A stretch of 64,000 nt of DNA from Paenibacillus terrae. Lineage in GTDB: Bacteria > Bacillota > Bacilli > Paenibacillales > Paenibacillaceae. The stretch's first letter is position 1. Every line of letters starts with the position of its first letter. Under the pieces are notes generated by a model. The model saw nothing but the letters and a program-made list of their open reading frames with translations. It was not told the origin of the DNA and did no database searches. Position numbers and translations under genes: made by a program. The DNA is taken from NCBI RefSeq assembly GCF_000943545.1, contig NZ_JTHP01000013.1, forward strand, positions 1-64,000. The letters run 5' to 3'. Of the stretch, positions 9,131 to 19,468 are shown in pieces.

Positions 9131-10609
9131 ATGGCAAGATCACTCGAGGAAAAGTTAGATCATCTAAAAAAGACTCTGGGTCATCTTCCTGATGTCGTCT
9201 TCAAAAAAATGGACGTGGGACAAACGGGAATTCATGTAGTTATGGTTTATCTCTCCGGTATTGCGAATACGGGCATAATTAACGAACAAATCGTTAAGCC
9301 ACTCATTTTGACTGGAATCCGTGAAAACCACTCCCAAGTTAATCTGGAGAAAATAAAGGAGGAACTGATACAGCAGACGGCATTTACGATCGGTATGAAA
9401 GAAGGTGCAGACCTTGAAGCATGTGTAATTGAAGTGTTATCGGGAAATACTTGTCTGCTGATCGAAGGAACCGATGAAGTTTTTTTTGCTTCTACGGGCC
9501 AGTTTCCTTCGCGAAGTGTCGATGAACCGAGCACCGAAACTTTGGTTAGAGGACCGAGAGAAGGTTTTATTGAAGATTTGGAAAGCAACTTGGCAATGGT
9601 AAGGCGGCATATCAAAGATCTAAGTTTCAAAATAGATAAAATGACCATAGGAAGGAGATCTTCACGGAAATTAGCGATCTTGTACATATCAGATATCGCA
9701 AATCCAGAGCTAGTTCAGGAAGTTAAACGAAGAGTCGAAACGATTGATGTGGACGATGCTTCCGATACCGGGATTATTGAGCAATGGATTGAGGAACATT
9801 CATGGTCTCCATTCCCACAGATTCAAGCCTCTGAACGTTCGGATAAAGCTATAAATGCTTTAATGTCCGGAAGAGTTGTCATTATGCTTGATGGCACTCC
9901 TTTTGTCCTGATTGCTCCCATGACCTTCTGGATGCTGGCTCAATCCCCAGAGGATTATTACGAGCGTTTTCCTTTAGGAACATTTTTTCGTATGCTTCGT
10001 TTAATGGCTCTGTTCATTGCAACATTCCTGCCTTCGCTATACGTTGCACTTATTTCTTTCCATCCTGGATTAATCCCGCCTGAGCTGGTGATGTCTATCG
10101 TTGCCTCAAGGGAAGGAATTCCTTTTCCCGTTTTTGTGGAAGCTCTAATCATGGAGTTATCATTGGAAATATTACGCGAGGCAAGTCTGCGGCTACCTAA
10201 AGGCATAGGACAAGTCATCGGTATTGTAGGCGGTCTTGTGATTGGTCAAGCAGCGGTCGAGGCGGCGGTCGTAAGTGCTTTTCTGATTATTGTCGTTGGT
10301 CTTACTGCTATTGCGTCCTTTGCAAGCCCGCAGTACAGCGGCAGTATTGGAATACGGCTTCTTCGTTTCCCCATTATGATGATTGCAGGGATTTATGGGC
10401 TGTATGGCGTGATTTTAGCCTTTATTTGTTTAGGCGTACACATGGTCCAGATCAAAAGCTTTGGAGTTCCTTACATGTCACCCCTAGCCCCATTTCGGCT
10501 AAGAGATCAACAAGATACTTTTATTCGGGCTCCTTTTAAATACCTCAAAAAGCGTCCTATGATGCTAAAGACACAGGACGAAACACAATCTAACAGGAAA
10601 AGGAAGTAA
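9131..10609 (+). CDS. gerKA: Spore germination protein, GerA/GerKA family (A subunit)
   Basis: A 492-residue A subunit of a GerA-type germinant receptor in the spore inner membrane. Residues about 1-240 form the hydrophilic N-terminal domain, including the signature VRGPREGFIEDLESNLAMVRR around 140-160. The C-terminal half holds about five membrane segments (for example LMALFIATFLPSLYVALISF and a later MIAGIYGLYGVILAFICLG). AAGGAGG lies eight bases before the ATG. The next gene, the C subunit, starts four bases after the stop. Order A-C-B as in many Paenibacillus receptors. Since the B gene is broken, this receptor is probably inactive. Confidence 0.93.
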   Translation: MARSLEEKLDHLKKTLGHLPDVVFKKMDVGQTGIHVVMVYLSGIANTGIINEQIVKPLILTGIRENHSQVNLEKIKEELIQQTAFTIGMKEGADLEACVIEVLSGNTCLLIEGTDEVFFASTGQFPSRSVDEPSTETLVRGPREGFIEDLESNLAMVRRHIKDLSFKIDKMTIGRRSSRKLAILYISDIANPELVQEVKRRVETIDVDDASDTGIIEQWIEEHSWSPFPQIQASERSDKAINALMSGRVVIMLDGTPFVLIAPMTFWMLAQSPEDYYERFPLGTFFRMLRLMALFIATFLPSLYVALISFHPGLIPPELVMSIVASREGIPFPVFVEALIMELSLEILREASLRLPKGIGQVIGIVGGLVIGQAAVEAAVVSAFLIIVVGLTAIASFASPQYSGSIGIRLLRFPIMMIAGIYGLYGVILAFICLGVHMVQIKSFGVPYMSPLAPFRLRDQQDTFIRAPFKYLKKRPMMLKTQDETQSNRKRK

Positions 10610-10613
10610 GCCA

Positions 10614-11768
10614 ATGATCTCTTACATCTTTCTGTTTCGCCGAACCCTATCGGTGCAAAAATGCGTCGCCGTATGGATCGCATGTGCTCTCCTCACCGGT
10701 TGTTGGGACAGCAGAGAGATCGATGACTTGAGTATCATTCAAGGCGTCGCCATTGATACAGATGAGCAGGAAATGCTGGAACTTACCTACCAGCATTTAA
10801 TCGCGCAAAAATCCAGAAAAAATATGTATAGCAACGTAACAACCTTTAACAAAAATTCCATTCAGTCTGCTTCAAGGGACCAGGCCAAGCTGGTATCCCG
10901 TGCTCCTTTATATAGTTTTATTCGCTTGATTTTGATTAGTGACCAAGCTATACAAAAAACAAGAATCGACCAATTGTTAGATACGTTTACTCGCTCCTAT
11001 AAACCGAGTCGAAAATCACTTGTTATGATCGTAAAGGGCAGTGCGAAAGAAACGCTCAATAAGATCGTCAAACATAAAGAGATACCTTCCATTGACCTTG
11101 AAGCATTGGCTAAAAATAGCGATCTCAACTCCAAAATACCCTATAGAATAACATTAGGGGAAATTTCTACACATATTTCACAAGGATCTGACTTCGTCGT
11201 TCAATGCCTAGAAACCAATGAAGGCAACCACTTCTCAGGCGCAGCTTTGGTCAGCGGCAAAACGAAGAAATTTGCTTATTGGCTAGACGAAGAGGATGTT
11301 ATCGGGACCAACTGGATGCTGGGAAAAACGAAGGGTTCAATTATTAGAACTGAAGGCCCAAAATTGGAACAATCCATGGTGTTTGAAGTTGAGGATGTCC
11401 ATACAAAACTTATCCCCCACCTCAACGGGCAGGATCTCTCATTCACAGTTCGTATTAAAGCAGGTATCAAACTAAACGAAAGCTCGGATAATTCTGTAGA
11501 CTTCCTGAAGGAATCATTCATCCAAACCGCTAAAGAAGCGGCGCAAGATGAAATCAAACAAACAGTATCCCTATCGTTAAACACACTCCAGAAAGAAATG
11601 AGAGCAGATGTAGTCGGTTTTGGCACAAAAGTAAAAGCGAACTATCCCGCTTACTGGGATCGGGTAAAGGAAAATTGGCAAGATACATTCAGTCAAATAC
11701 CGATCGATGTTCAGGCTAAAGTACAAATTGAACGAACAGGTGCTTATACAAAAGGAGAGGGAGCGTAA
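10614..11768 (+). CDS. gerKC: Spore germination lipoprotein, GerAC family (C subunit)
   Basis: A 384-residue GerAC-type lipoprotein. The signal peptide ends in a lipobox with LLTGC around residues 27-31, followed by WDSREIDDLSIIQGVAID, the strongly conserved opening of mature C subunits. The rest is the soluble domain folding on the outer face of the spore inner membrane. The start is within a few bases of the end of the A gene, and its stop overlaps the start of the B gene (TAATG), so the three are translationally coupled. Sequence appears intact. Confidence 0.92.
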   Translation: MISYIFLFRRTLSVQKCVAVWIACALLTGCWDSREIDDLSIIQGVAIDTDEQEMLELTYQHLIAQKSRKNMYSNVTTFNKNSIQSASRDQAKLVSRAPLYSFIRLILISDQAIQKTRIDQLLDTFTRSYKPSRKSLVMIVKGSAKETLNKIVKHKEIPSIDLEALAKNSDLNSKIPYRITLGEISTHISQGSDFVVQCLETNEGNHFSGAALVSGKTKKFAYWLDEEDVIGTNWMLGKTKGSIIRTEGPKLEQSMVFEVEDVHTKLIPHLNGQDLSFTVRIKAGIKLNESSDNSVDFLKESFIQTAKEAAQDEIKQTVSLSLNTLQKEMRADVVGFGTKVKANYPAYWDRVKENWQDTFSQIPIDVQAKVQIERTGAYTKGEGA

Positions 11769-12874
11769 TGTCCAATATACCTTCCATGAAACAGGAAAAA
11801 ATATCTACCCTGCAAGCCTTATTTACCGTCACTTCGACCGTGTATGCTGTGAGTATTGTCAGTTTACCAAGAACCATTGCGGAGCAGACGCAAACGCCCG
11901 ACGTGTGGCAGGGACTTTTGCTGGCTAGTCTGCTTGGGGTAAGCGTCATTTTTATCCATGTTAAATAATGCCATAGATTTCCAGGTAAGACGTTCTATGA
12001 ACTCAATCCTATAATCGCAGGTAAATTCATCGGCCTTCTCATCAATATTGCATTCATGGTATATTGCGTGATGGTCTGCTCGCTTGTATGCAGAATGATG
12101 GCAGAATTTCTCAAAGGTCTTGCATTGGAGAGAACTCCGTTAAGCATGATTCTCTTGCCGTTTCTTCTGCTTATTGGGTATTTGACCTGGGGCGGTCTCC
12201 ATGCGATGGTTCGATTGGTCGAGCTTTTTTTTCCTTTAACCCTTATTGTTTTTTTATTGTTGATCGTTCTCAATATCAATCATTTTGACATCGATAATTT
12301 GCGTCCTGTTTTTCATAAAGGATGGGGCCCGATCTTCCAATCTCTTAAAGTTGTACCTTTTTCGGCAATGGGTTTTGAATCTATACTCATATTAACTAAT
12401 GTGATGGCCAATCCACAAAAAGCATGGAAGGCAGGGTGGATCGGATACTCGATTGCAATGGGTTTGTACATCTTGATGGTAACGATGGTCGTTGGCTGTA
12501 TGTCGGTTGAAGAAGTTTCTCGATTGCAATGGCCGGTCGTTTCTTTTGCACAGCAAATTGAATTCCCCGGCGCGTTCCTAGAACGATTTGAAATATTATT
12601 TATCATTTTGTGGACGATCAAAATCTTCATGACCGCCTCAAACTATTATTTCTATATTGTTGCCGGGATCAGCCAGCTCATCCAAAAGTGGAACAGGTAC
12701 ATCTGTTATCTCCCGTTAATTTTATTATTTTCCCTAAGCATGTATCCCCAAAGTTTTATTGAATTAGGCAATTTCGATAAAATAACAGGTTACTTTGGAA
12801 TTATTATATGCGCGGCAGTCCCCTTGGTACTTCTTGTCATCTCCATGGTCTTCCGCCAAAAAGAGAAACAGTAG
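11768..12874 (+). pseudogene. gerKB: Spore germination permease, GerAB family, with in-frame stop
   Basis: The 369-codon frame encodes a GerAB/APC-superfamily integral membrane protein with about ten hydrophobic segments. It is interrupted by a single TAA at 11966-11968 after residue 66 (IFIHVK-stop-CHRFPGKTFYE). The frame before and after is the same and coding character continues without a shift, so one substitution (for example CAA to TAA) explains it. The B subunit carries the germinant-binding site, so the receptor should be non-functional unless the stop is read through or translation restarts downstream. Alternatively a base-call error. Confidence 0.88.
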
Positions 12875-13159
12875 GAAATAGCCCAGGCGCAGTTTACGCA
12901 TCGATGAAGACGCTTCTGCTCCAAGATCGACCGGTCCGGAAGCCAGCTTCCTTTCTACCAAGATTTAATCTACTCTAAACCAGTTCTCTTTTTTACCAAT
13001 TTTTAGCATCAATTCACAGTCAGTACCACACCTCCATATTAAATCTGTTGCATAAGACACTAGGAATAAACATTACAAAATTCAGTTGAAAATCTAAAAC
13101 TTAAAAACCTTGCTTTTAGGAACGCCACATCTCATCAATAATTGAAACAATTCAATACA
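12875..13159. other. Gap without recognisable genes
   Basis: About 285 bases after gerAB with no open frame of coding character and no recognised element apart from the hairpin that follows. Confidence 0.4.
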
Positions 13160-13204
13160 CAACAAAAGTAGCTCCTGCAGGCATTACAGAAGCTACTTTT
13201 GTTG
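13160..13204 (+). terminator. Strong hairpin, probable terminator
   Basis: Perfect 14-bp arms CAACAAAAGTAGCT/AGCTACTTTTGTTG around a 17-base loop. Likely ends the ger operon or a lost neighbour. Confidence 0.6.
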
Positions 13205-13376
13205 CCTTGGCGTGTCCCTGGTCAGTTCATTTTATCAAGCGTATCTAGGCGGTAGCCCAACCCATCCAAAATTGATGTTGGCCGTTCATGTGAGAGTAGG
13301 GATTCTTTTCTAATTATTGCACACATATGTACACAACGGAATAATTTCATGTAACAACTTATGGAGGGTTATGCTC

Positions 13377-13613
13377 ATGGCTGCAACCAAAGCGAAATAT
13401 TTGATGTCCTTAAAATTGTCCTGGCGTTTCTTAAAAAGATCATTCAGCTCTTTTAGTAGTTTTTCGGTTCTGAATGACCAACGGTTTGAATTGGAGTACC
13501 TGGCTAATCGGGCGGATAAGCTGGAACAATTAAACGAATGACTGCGATCCGCCGTGGTTCCCCTGCTTGCTCTTGATGTCGGCCCCAAATCACTAGAAGG
13601 AGTGTGTCTGTAA
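13377..13613 (+). pseudogene. Small unknown protein gene with in-frame stop
   Basis: A 78-codon frame starting MAATKAKYLMSLKLSW behind GGAGGG. A TGA at 13539-13541 cuts it after residue 54, but the frame continues with good coding character (LRSAVVPLLALDVGPKSLEG) to a TAA that directly abuts the ATG of the next gene. A CGA to TGA change would explain the lesion. The protein is basic at the N-terminus and not recognised. Coupling to the next gene argues for a two-gene unit. Confidence 0.45.
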
Positions 13614-13930
13614 ATGGAGAAATTTAAATTTAACCTTGAGAGGAACATGTCACTTTTTTCTGGAACCTTTCCGGCGATGCTATGCGCCTGACGGCTAAGA
13701 AGACCACGATGAAAGAAATCGAAAATACCGGTGTATAGTTTGAGTTTAACGGAGAGGAAGATGAAACATTTGTTACTTTCCCGGACATGCATCTATTTAT
13801 TCGGGAAGGTAGCACCACACCACTCCAGAAGGTACACAGGCGCTGTGGGTCAATCAAATTACAGCAGCCCATTTTCGGGAACGTAAATCCAGAAACGATG
13901 ATAAAATTAATTGAGTCACTTACAGAGTAA
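13614..13930 (+). pseudogene. Unknown protein gene, about 105 codons, with frameshift and stop
   Basis: Begins MEKFKFNLE with a GAAGGAG site upstream. A frameshift within the first ten codons moves to the frame reading HVTFFWNLSGDAMRLTAKK; that frame has a TAG at 13736-13738 and continues FEFNGEEDETFVTFPDMHLF to the end at 13930. Compact acidic beta-rich protein, not recognised. Two lesions make it inactive. Confidence 0.45.
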
Positions 13931-13945
13931 ACGGATCAGAACACC

Positions 13946-13971
13946 AGACCATTTCAACCTTGAAGTGGTCT
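13946..13971 (+). terminator. Terminator after the small-gene pair
   Basis: AGACCATTTCAA-CC-TTGAAGTGGTCT followed by TTTT. Confidence 0.7.
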
Positions 13972-14049
13972 TTTTGAGAAGAATAGCGAAATTCATCCTC
14001 TACCGGCCATTTTCAGGCTAAGTTCAGGAATGAGTGAATCAAAAATAGA

Positions 14050-14067
14050 GCATCCCTTGGGGGATGC
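14050..14067 (-). terminator. Terminator of the kdp operon
   Basis: GCATCCC-TTGG-GGGATGC; on the minus strand it is followed by TCTATTTTTG. It lies about 50 bp past the stop of the last kdp gene. Confidence 0.7.
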
Positions 14068-14120
14068 CCTTCTTTCACTATATTGCATTAATGATGAATT
14101 GTCCTTTTGCAGCTTTGATC

Positions 14121-14951
14121 TCACAGAAGCTCGCCATTCAATCGTTTGGCTACCTGTTGGCCACGACGTACATAGATGGAACCATTCCAATGATATTGTG
14201 TCGAAACCAAAATGCGTTCTGCCGCTCCCGAGGGACCGAGCATACCCATTTGCTCCCTGTGCTTTTCCAGGGAATCGTTAACCCCTTCTGCCACAAGTCT
14301 AAGTGCTAACTCACGCAACACACCCAGATTCCCTCGTTTAAACAATGCAGCAGTCTTGTTGTTACGTACATGCCCTTCCGAGAATCGCTGCAGCAATGTT
14401 TCCGGGGTTACATCAATTAAGCGGATTTCCTCAGCAAGCTCCAGCGTATCAACTTTAACGGTTTCTTCAACTTCAATGCCCATGTATTTCTGCGCCAGTT
14501 CCCTTACGCCTTCCAATTCATATACATTTACAGTCGTCATTACACTGATTCCATGACTCAGCAAGAAATGAATATCCTCCAGCCTTGTCGGACGCTCCGC
14601 ACCTGGCCGATTCTTGTGAGCCAAGCCATCCACAAGTACCACCTCTGGATTTCTCTGGATCAAAGCCTCTACATTTAAGTCCTTCTTTTCAACTTCCCTA
14701 CGGTTCCAGTGAATACTCGGTATCCGCTCCAATTCACCAATTTGTTCAATCGTCTCCGGTCGCTGTAAAGTAGACACTGCACAGATTACGACATCCACTC
14801 CTTGTTGTCGGAGTGCTGTTCCTTCCCGCAGCATGTGATAGGTTTTGCCAGATCCGCTTACGGCACCGATGAAAATTTTTAACCGTCCGCGATGCAGTCT
14901 GGAGATGGATAACAATATTTCCTCTGGGCTTTTTCTCTTGAATTTTTCCAC
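14121..14951 (-). CDS. kdpN: KdpD N-terminal-domain protein (KdpN-like)
   Basis: A 276-residue protein matching only the cytoplasmic N-terminal domain of the KdpD sensor. Residues about 20-45 contain the P-loop GAVSGSGKTYHMLREG; the conserved VLVDGLAHKNRPG block (around 107-119) and the helical end of the KdpD fold follow. It stops just after entering the universal-stress-like domain (ERILVSTQYHWNGS), and has no transmembrane or kinase part. It closes the kdpFABC operon as the short KdpN does in the kdpZFABCN operon of Alicyclobacillus acidocaldarius. A full kdpD is present nearby, so this is an accessory regulator, not a decayed sensor. Confidence 0.82.
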   Translation of the reverse strand: MEKFKRKSPEEILLSISRLHRGRLKIFIGAVSGSGKTYHMLREGTALRQQGVDVVICAVSTLQRPETIEQIGELERIPSIHWNRREVEKKDLNVEALIQRNPEVVLVDGLAHKNRPGAERPTRLEDIHFLLSHGISVMTTVNVYELEGVRELAQKYMGIEVEETVKVDTLELAEEIRLIDVTPETLLQRFSEGHVRNNKTAALFKRGNLGVLRELALRLVAEGVNDSLEKHREQMGMLGPSGAAERILVSTQYHWNGSIYVRRGQQVAKRLNGELL

Positions 14952-15043
14952 CCTGTTTCATTCCTCTCGCTTCTATACGAAAAGACCCGGCAAGAATTTC
15001 TTGCCGGCCTCTTTTGGGATACACTGATTCCTTGTGCTCTGAT

Positions 15044-15616
15044 TTAGTTCCCCTTCACTGTCTTCTGCACATCCAGATTTAGAAGAAGAACATTGACGGC
15101 GGGCTCTCCAAAAACACCCAGTTCTCTACTTTTTGTATGTTTGGATACCAATACCTTGAGTTTGTCTGCCGATATCCCGGTAATTTTGCTAATTCGCGGA
15201 ATTTGAGCCTCCGCAGCCTCAATACTGATATGCGGATCGAGCCCGGAACCTGAATTGGTAATCAGATCTACTGGCAGCTCGGACATGGGAACATCAGGGT
15301 TTTCCAATTTCCAGGCTTTCACTGCTTCCTTCGTTCGATTGAGCATCTCCGGATTGGAAGGAGCATAGTTCGGTGTACCGGAAGAAGCCCCATTATATTC
15401 AATGCTGGAAACTCGACCATGAAAGTACCCGGGATCGGTAAAGGTCTGCCCGATTAATTCTGAGCCGATGACCTCATTATTATCGTTATAAATCAAGCTT
15501 CCGTTAGCCTTATTTGGCATAATTGCTTGGGCGATTCCCGTTACAGCTAGTTGATATACCACAATGATGACCATTAATACAACACTTGTTCTTAACGTAA
15601 CCGTTATTGTTTGCAT
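15044..15616 (-). CDS. kdpC: Potassium-transporting ATPase subunit C
   Basis: A 190-residue KdpC. One N-terminal membrane anchor (about residues 10-32) is followed by the conserved [20 protein letters not shown] and FHGRVSS segments. The C-terminal region has the family motifs [15 protein letters not shown] and ISGI-like turns before [11 protein letters not shown]. KdpC assists nucleotide binding by KdpB. The gene starts 16 bases after kdpB ends. Confidence 0.95.
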   Translation of the reverse strand: MQTITVTLRTSVVLMVIIVVYQLAVTGIAQAIMPNKANGSLIYNDNNEVIGSELIGQTFTDPGYFHGRVSSIEYNGASSGTPNYAPSNPEMLNRTKEAVKAWKLENPDVPMSELPVDLITNSGSGLDPHISIEAAEAQIPRISKITGISADKLKVLVSKHTKSRELGVFGEPAVNVLLLNLDVQKTVKGN

Positions 15617-15632
15617 CTCTTATTCAGCCTCT

Positions 15633-17663
15633 CTATACCCAGAATTGGACCAGCAAGTCGATCAGCTTGATCCCGACAAAGGGAACCATTACACCACCCA
15701 AGCCATAAATAATCAGGTTGCGGCTTAACAGCTGTGATGAGCTCATTGGCTTGTAAGCTACCCCTTTCATCGCCAGCGGAATCAGAAGAGGAATAATAAC
15801 GGCGTTAAAAATCAATGCCGAAAGGATGGCTGACAGCGGTGAATGCAGTCTCATCACGTTCAATACTTCCATTTCAGGAATCGCCACCATGAACATGGCT
15901 GGAATAATCGCAAAATATTTGGCGATATCATTCGCAATACTGAACGTGGTTAATGCTCCGCGTGTCATTAGCAGCTGCTTGCCGATGGATACCACTTCAA
16001 TAATTTTGGAGGGATCGGAGTCCAAATCCACCATGTTTGCCGCCTCTTTGGCAGCAACTGTTCCACTGTTCATGGCAATTCCGACATCTGCCTGAGCCAA
16101 TGCAGGGGCATCATTCGTGCCATCACCCGTCATCGCCACCAATTTTCCCTCTGCCTGTTCGCGGCGAATAACGGCAATTTTGTCCTCTGGCTTGCTTTCG
16201 GCAATGAAATCGTCCACACCCGCCTCCGCGGCAATGGTGGCAGCAGTCAGCGGATTGTCACCTGTACACATAATCGTTTTAATTCCCATTTTTCGCATTT
16301 GATCAAAACGTTCCCGCATCCCGGGTTTCACGGTATCTTTCAGATAAATAAGACCAAATATCGACTGATCGACCGCTACAGCAAGCGGCGTCCCTCCTGC
16401 GGATGCAACGGCATTGCTGTTTGCCTGCAAATCGTCAGGAATAACACCACCCTGGGCGGCAACCCAATGTTTCACTGCGTCTACAGCACCTTTGCGAATC
16501 TGGCGTCCATCCGGCAAATCGATGCCGCTCATACGTGTCTCTGCCTTAAACTCTATGAACTTCGCACCATCTGCAATGGATTCCTGGAAGGACAGATTCT
16601 GTTTCTTAAGAAGCTCCAGCACAGACCGCCCTTCTGGCGTCTCATCTTGAACTGAACTTAAAGCTGCCCAAGCCGCTACATCCTGCAAACTGTGATTTCC
16701 AACTGGGATAAATTCACTCGCCATGCGGTTTCCGAAGGTAATGGTCCCGGTCTTATCCAAAATAATGGTATTGATATCCCCGGATGCTTCTACTGCCTTA
16801 CCGGACATCGCCAATACATTAAACTGCGTCACACGGTCCATTCCCGCAATGCCGATGGCCGATAGCAATCCCCCGATCGTAGTCGGAATCAAACAGACCA
16901 GCAACGCAATCAAAACAGGAATCTCCAACCGAATGTTCAGATAGTTTGCGAAAAACGGAAGGGTGATTACCACAATTAGAAAAATAATCGTCAGACTGAC
17001 CAGCACCGTATTTAAAGCAATTTCATTAGGTGTTTTTTGACGTTTAGCCCCTTCTACCAAAGAAATCATCCGATCCAAAAAGGATTCTCCGGGATCGCTT
17101 GTAATACGGACCTTGATCCGGTCACTGATTACCTTGGTTCCCCCAGTCACGGAGCTGAAGTCACCGCCAGCCTCTTTAATGACTGGAGCGGATTCACCCG
17201 TGATGGCGGATTCATCGACCGAGGCTAGTCCCTCAATGACTTCTCCATCGCCCGGGATCATTTCCCCTTGGGCTACAATAACAACATCACCTTTACGCAA
17301 ATCTGTGGAAGGAACCTGCTTAACAGTGCTGCCATTCACCTTGTTTGCGGTAATTTCTTTTTTTGACTTTTTTAACGAATCGGCCTGTGCCTTGCCTCTT
17401 CCTTCGGCTAGTGCTTCAGCAAAGTTGGCGAATAAAACAGTAAACAACAGGATCAATGCTACGGTAAGGTTAAACCCAGTGGCTACATTTCCACCAAATG
17501 CACCAGGCATAAACACAAGAAATAATGTGATGATAAACCCAACTTCGACTACAAACATAATTGGATTGCGTACCATAATCCGCGGGTCCAGTTTAATAAA
17601 AGACTGTTTAATCGCCTGACTAACGATGTCTTTATTTAAAGCGCTTTTCTTCTTTGTACTCAT
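15633..17663 (-). CDS. kdpB: Potassium-transporting P-type ATPase, catalytic subunit B
   Basis: P-type ATPase energising the KdpFABC high-affinity K+ pump, about 676 residues. The start is placed at ATG 17663 ([10 protein letters not shown]), seven bases after GGAGG; a frame-open ATG 18 bases upstream lacks a good site. Visible motifs: actuator-domain TGES (AITGESAPV), phosphorylation site [12 protein letters not shown] near residue 305, nucleotide-binding and hinge motifs ending [18 protein letters not shown]. All key residues are present. Gene order A-B-C matches the universal arrangement. Confidence 0.97.
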   Translation of the reverse strand: MSTKKKSALNKDIVSQAIKQSFIKLDPRIMVRNPIMFVVEVGFIITLFLVFMPGAFGGNVATGFNLTVALILLFTVLFANFAEALAEGRGKAQADSLKKSKKEITANKVNGSTVKQVPSTDLRKGDVVIVAQGEMIPGDGEVIEGLASVDESAITGESAPVIKEAGGDFSSVTGGTKVISDRIKVRITSDPGESFLDRMISLVEGAKRQKTPNEIALNTVLVSLTIIFLIVVITLPFFANYLNIRLEIPVLIALLVCLIPTTIGGLLSAIGIAGMDRVTQFNVLAMSGKAVEASGDINTIILDKTGTITFGNRMASEFIPVGNHSLQDVAAWAALSSVQDETPEGRSVLELLKKQNLSFQESIADGAKFIEFKAETRMSGIDLPDGRQIRKGAVDAVKHWVAAQGGVIPDDLQANSNAVASAGGTPLAVAVDQSIFGLIYLKDTVKPGMRERFDQMRKMGIKTIMCTGDNPLTAATIAAEAGVDDFIAESKPEDKIAVIRREQAEGKLVAMTGDGTNDAPALAQADVGIAMNSGTVAAKEAANMVDLDSDPSKIIEVVSIGKQLLMTRGALTTFSIANDIAKYFAIIPAMFMVAIPEMEVLNVMRLHSPLSAILSALIFNAVIIPLLIPLAMKGVAYKPMSSSQLLSRNLIIYGLGGVMVPFVGIKLIDLLVQFWV

Positions 17664-17687
17664 TTCTTTTCCTCCATCCATAGCCTT

Positions 17688-19364
17688 TTAAGGTTTCAGC
17701 GTCAAGAATTCAGCAATCGGTCCCAGTGCAAGAGCAGGAAAGAACGTCAACGCTCCGACAATCAGGACTGCACCCAGAAAAACAGTACCAAACAAGGCGT
17801 TATCCGTACGGAATGTTCCTGCGGTTTCCGGTACGCTTTTCTTGACCGCCAGCGAACCTGCTACGGCAAGCATCGTAATGATGGAGAAATATCGGCCAAC
17901 GAACATAACAATGCCGGTGGAAATATTCCAGAATGGAGTCGCATCTCCCAATCCTTCGAAGCCGGAACCATTGTTGGCGGCAGAGGAAGTGAATTCATAC
18001 AACGCTTGTGTCAGCCCATGAAAGCCGGGATTGGAAATCGTATCTACCTGAGTGAAAAGAGCCAGGGCCGTAGGCAACAGAATAAGTAGTGGATTAATAA
18101 TCAGCGTAATCGCAATAAGCTTCATTTCTTTTCCTTCAATTTTTTTGCCAAGAAACTCCGGTGTCCGCCCGACCATTAAGCCAGATAGGAATACGGCAAT
18201 CATCGCATACATCAGCACATTGATAAAGCCCGCTCCCACACCGCCAAAGACCGTATTAAGCATCATATTTCCAATCGTAATCAGACCGCCTATAGGAGTC
18301 AGAGTGTCATGCATCGTATTCACTGCACCTGTCTCTGAAGCGGTGGTAACTACCGAATACAAGGAGGACTGGGCAACGCCGAACCGAACCTCTTTACCCT
18401 CCATTGAACCCTGCTGATGCTGAATGCCAAGGTTATTGATTACCGGGTTCCCGGCATTTTCACTGACCAGGGAAATTCCGAGAAAGACGATAAACATCAT
18501 CGCCATGGATACAAATAGAACCCGCCCCTGTTTTTTATTCCCAACCATCTTACCGTATGTAAAAGGCAAAGATGTTCCCAGCAGCAACATGAGTAAAATT
18601 TGTAACAAGTTGCTGATACCGCCCGGATTCTCGAACGGATGGGCCGAGTTGACCCCGAAAAAGCCACCACCGTTATTCCCCAGTTCTTTAATAGACAGAA
18701 ATGAGGCTACAGGTCCACGGGCAATCTCCTGTTTTGCCCCTTCCAACGTGGTTGCCAGAGCTGTTGGTTCTAGTGTTTGTGGCACGCCTAAAGCGACAAA
18801 AACCAAAGCCAGCACAAAGGATATTGGGAGCAGAATACGGGTGATGCTTCGTATCATATCGACCCAAAAGTTACCCAGCGATTTCCCGGAAAGACCGCGC
18901 ATAAAGGCTATAGCTACCGCAAATGCGGAAGCAGGAGCAGTGAACATCATAAACACGATACCGAACATTTGCGACAAATAGGATAACCCGCTTTCGCCGC
19001 TGTAATGCTGGAGGTTCGTATTCGTCATAAAGCTGATTGCCGTATTAAAAGCGAGCGTTGGTTCCATGGAAGCAATACCGCTTGGGTTTAAGGGCAGTAC
19101 ACCCTGAAATCTGAAAATCAGATAGACAAGTAAAATCATCAATGCATTACTGAGCACCACAGCCAGAGCGTATTGCTTCCAAGTATGGTTGTCCTTTCGT
19201 ATTCCACCAATCACATAAATAGGTTTTTCCAGCCAGCCAAACCAACGGTCCAGCCAGGTCCTCTCGTAATTGAATGCCTGAGCTATATATAGTCCTGTAG
19301 GACGGGCTAGCAGCAGGGCGAGTAATAAGGTTATTGCAATGGCGATTAAAGAAATCATTGTCAC
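17688..19364 (-). CDS. kdpA: Potassium-transporting ATPase, channel subunit A
   Basis: The ion-selective subunit of KdpFABC, 558 residues, close to the 557 of Escherichia coli. The start is set at GTG 19364, seven bases after AGGAGG, rather than the longer open frame. There are ten or more membrane helices, and the four pore loops of the KtrB/Trk-like fold are visible as TNTNLQHYSGE, NNGGGFFGVNSAHPFENP, near TETGAVNTMHDTLTP, and SAANNGSGFEGL. It belongs to the operon with kdpF upstream and kdpB 24 bases downstream. Confidence 0.96.
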   Translation of the reverse strand: MTMISLIAIAITLLLALLLARPTGLYIAQAFNYERTWLDRWFGWLEKPIYVIGGIRKDNHTWKQYALAVVLSNALMILLVYLIFRFQGVLPLNPSGIASMEPTLAFNTAISFMTNTNLQHYSGESGLSYLSQMFGIVFMMFTAPASAFAVAIAFMRGLSGKSLGNFWVDMIRSITRILLPISFVLALVFVALGVPQTLEPTALATTLEGAKQEIARGPVASFLSIKELGNNGGGFFGVNSAHPFENPGGISNLLQILLMLLLGTSLPFTYGKMVGNKKQGRVLFVSMAMMFIVFLGISLVSENAGNPVINNLGIQHQQGSMEGKEVRFGVAQSSLYSVVTTASETGAVNTMHDTLTPIGGLITIGNMMLNTVFGGVGAGFINVLMYAMIAVFLSGLMVGRTPEFLGKKIEGKEMKLIAITLIINPLLILLPTALALFTQVDTISNPGFHGLTQALYEFTSSAANNGSGFEGLGDATPFWNISTGIVMFVGRYFSIITMLAVAGSLAVKKSVPETAGTFRTDNALFGTVFLGAVLIVGALTFFPALALGPIAEFLTLKP

Positions 19365-19387
19365 TTGAATTCCTCCTGAAATTATCA

Positions 19388-19468
19388 CTAAAATTTTTCT
19401 GGATTAATAAGCACGTAAGTTAAATAGACCATAAGAGCTGCTACGATCGCTGCAAGTATCCATATCAT
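19388..19468 (-). CDS. kdpF: KdpF small subunit
   Basis: A 26-residue single-helix protein, MIWILAAIVAALMVYLTYVL then INPEKF, matching KdpF in length, hydrophobicity and position directly before kdpA. KdpF stabilises the KdpABC complex. Its ATG overlaps the TGA of the small gene upstream (ATGA), so it is translationally coupled. Too short for standard gene callers. Confidence 0.88.
   Translation of the reverse strand: MIWILAAIVAALMVYLTYVLINPEKF

Noticed and set aside
11966-11968. Programmed read-through or recoding at the stops in bgl, gerAB and the small genes
   Set aside because: The contexts share nothing beyond AAA-TAA in two cases, there is no downstream structure, and both TAG and TGA occur in others. 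Independent mutations are simpler.
14121-14951. Treating the short KdpD-like gene as a broken kdpD duplicate
   Set aside because: It has a clean start, intact P-loop, normal stop followed by a terminator, and occupies the last position of the kdp operon, where KdpN-type genes are known.
18424-18981. Long open frame antisense to kdpA, and similar long antisense frames within kdpB (17113-17619), cadA and the OYE genes
   Set aside because: These are mirror frames of well-conserved genes on the other strand, with no ribosome site or recognisable motif.
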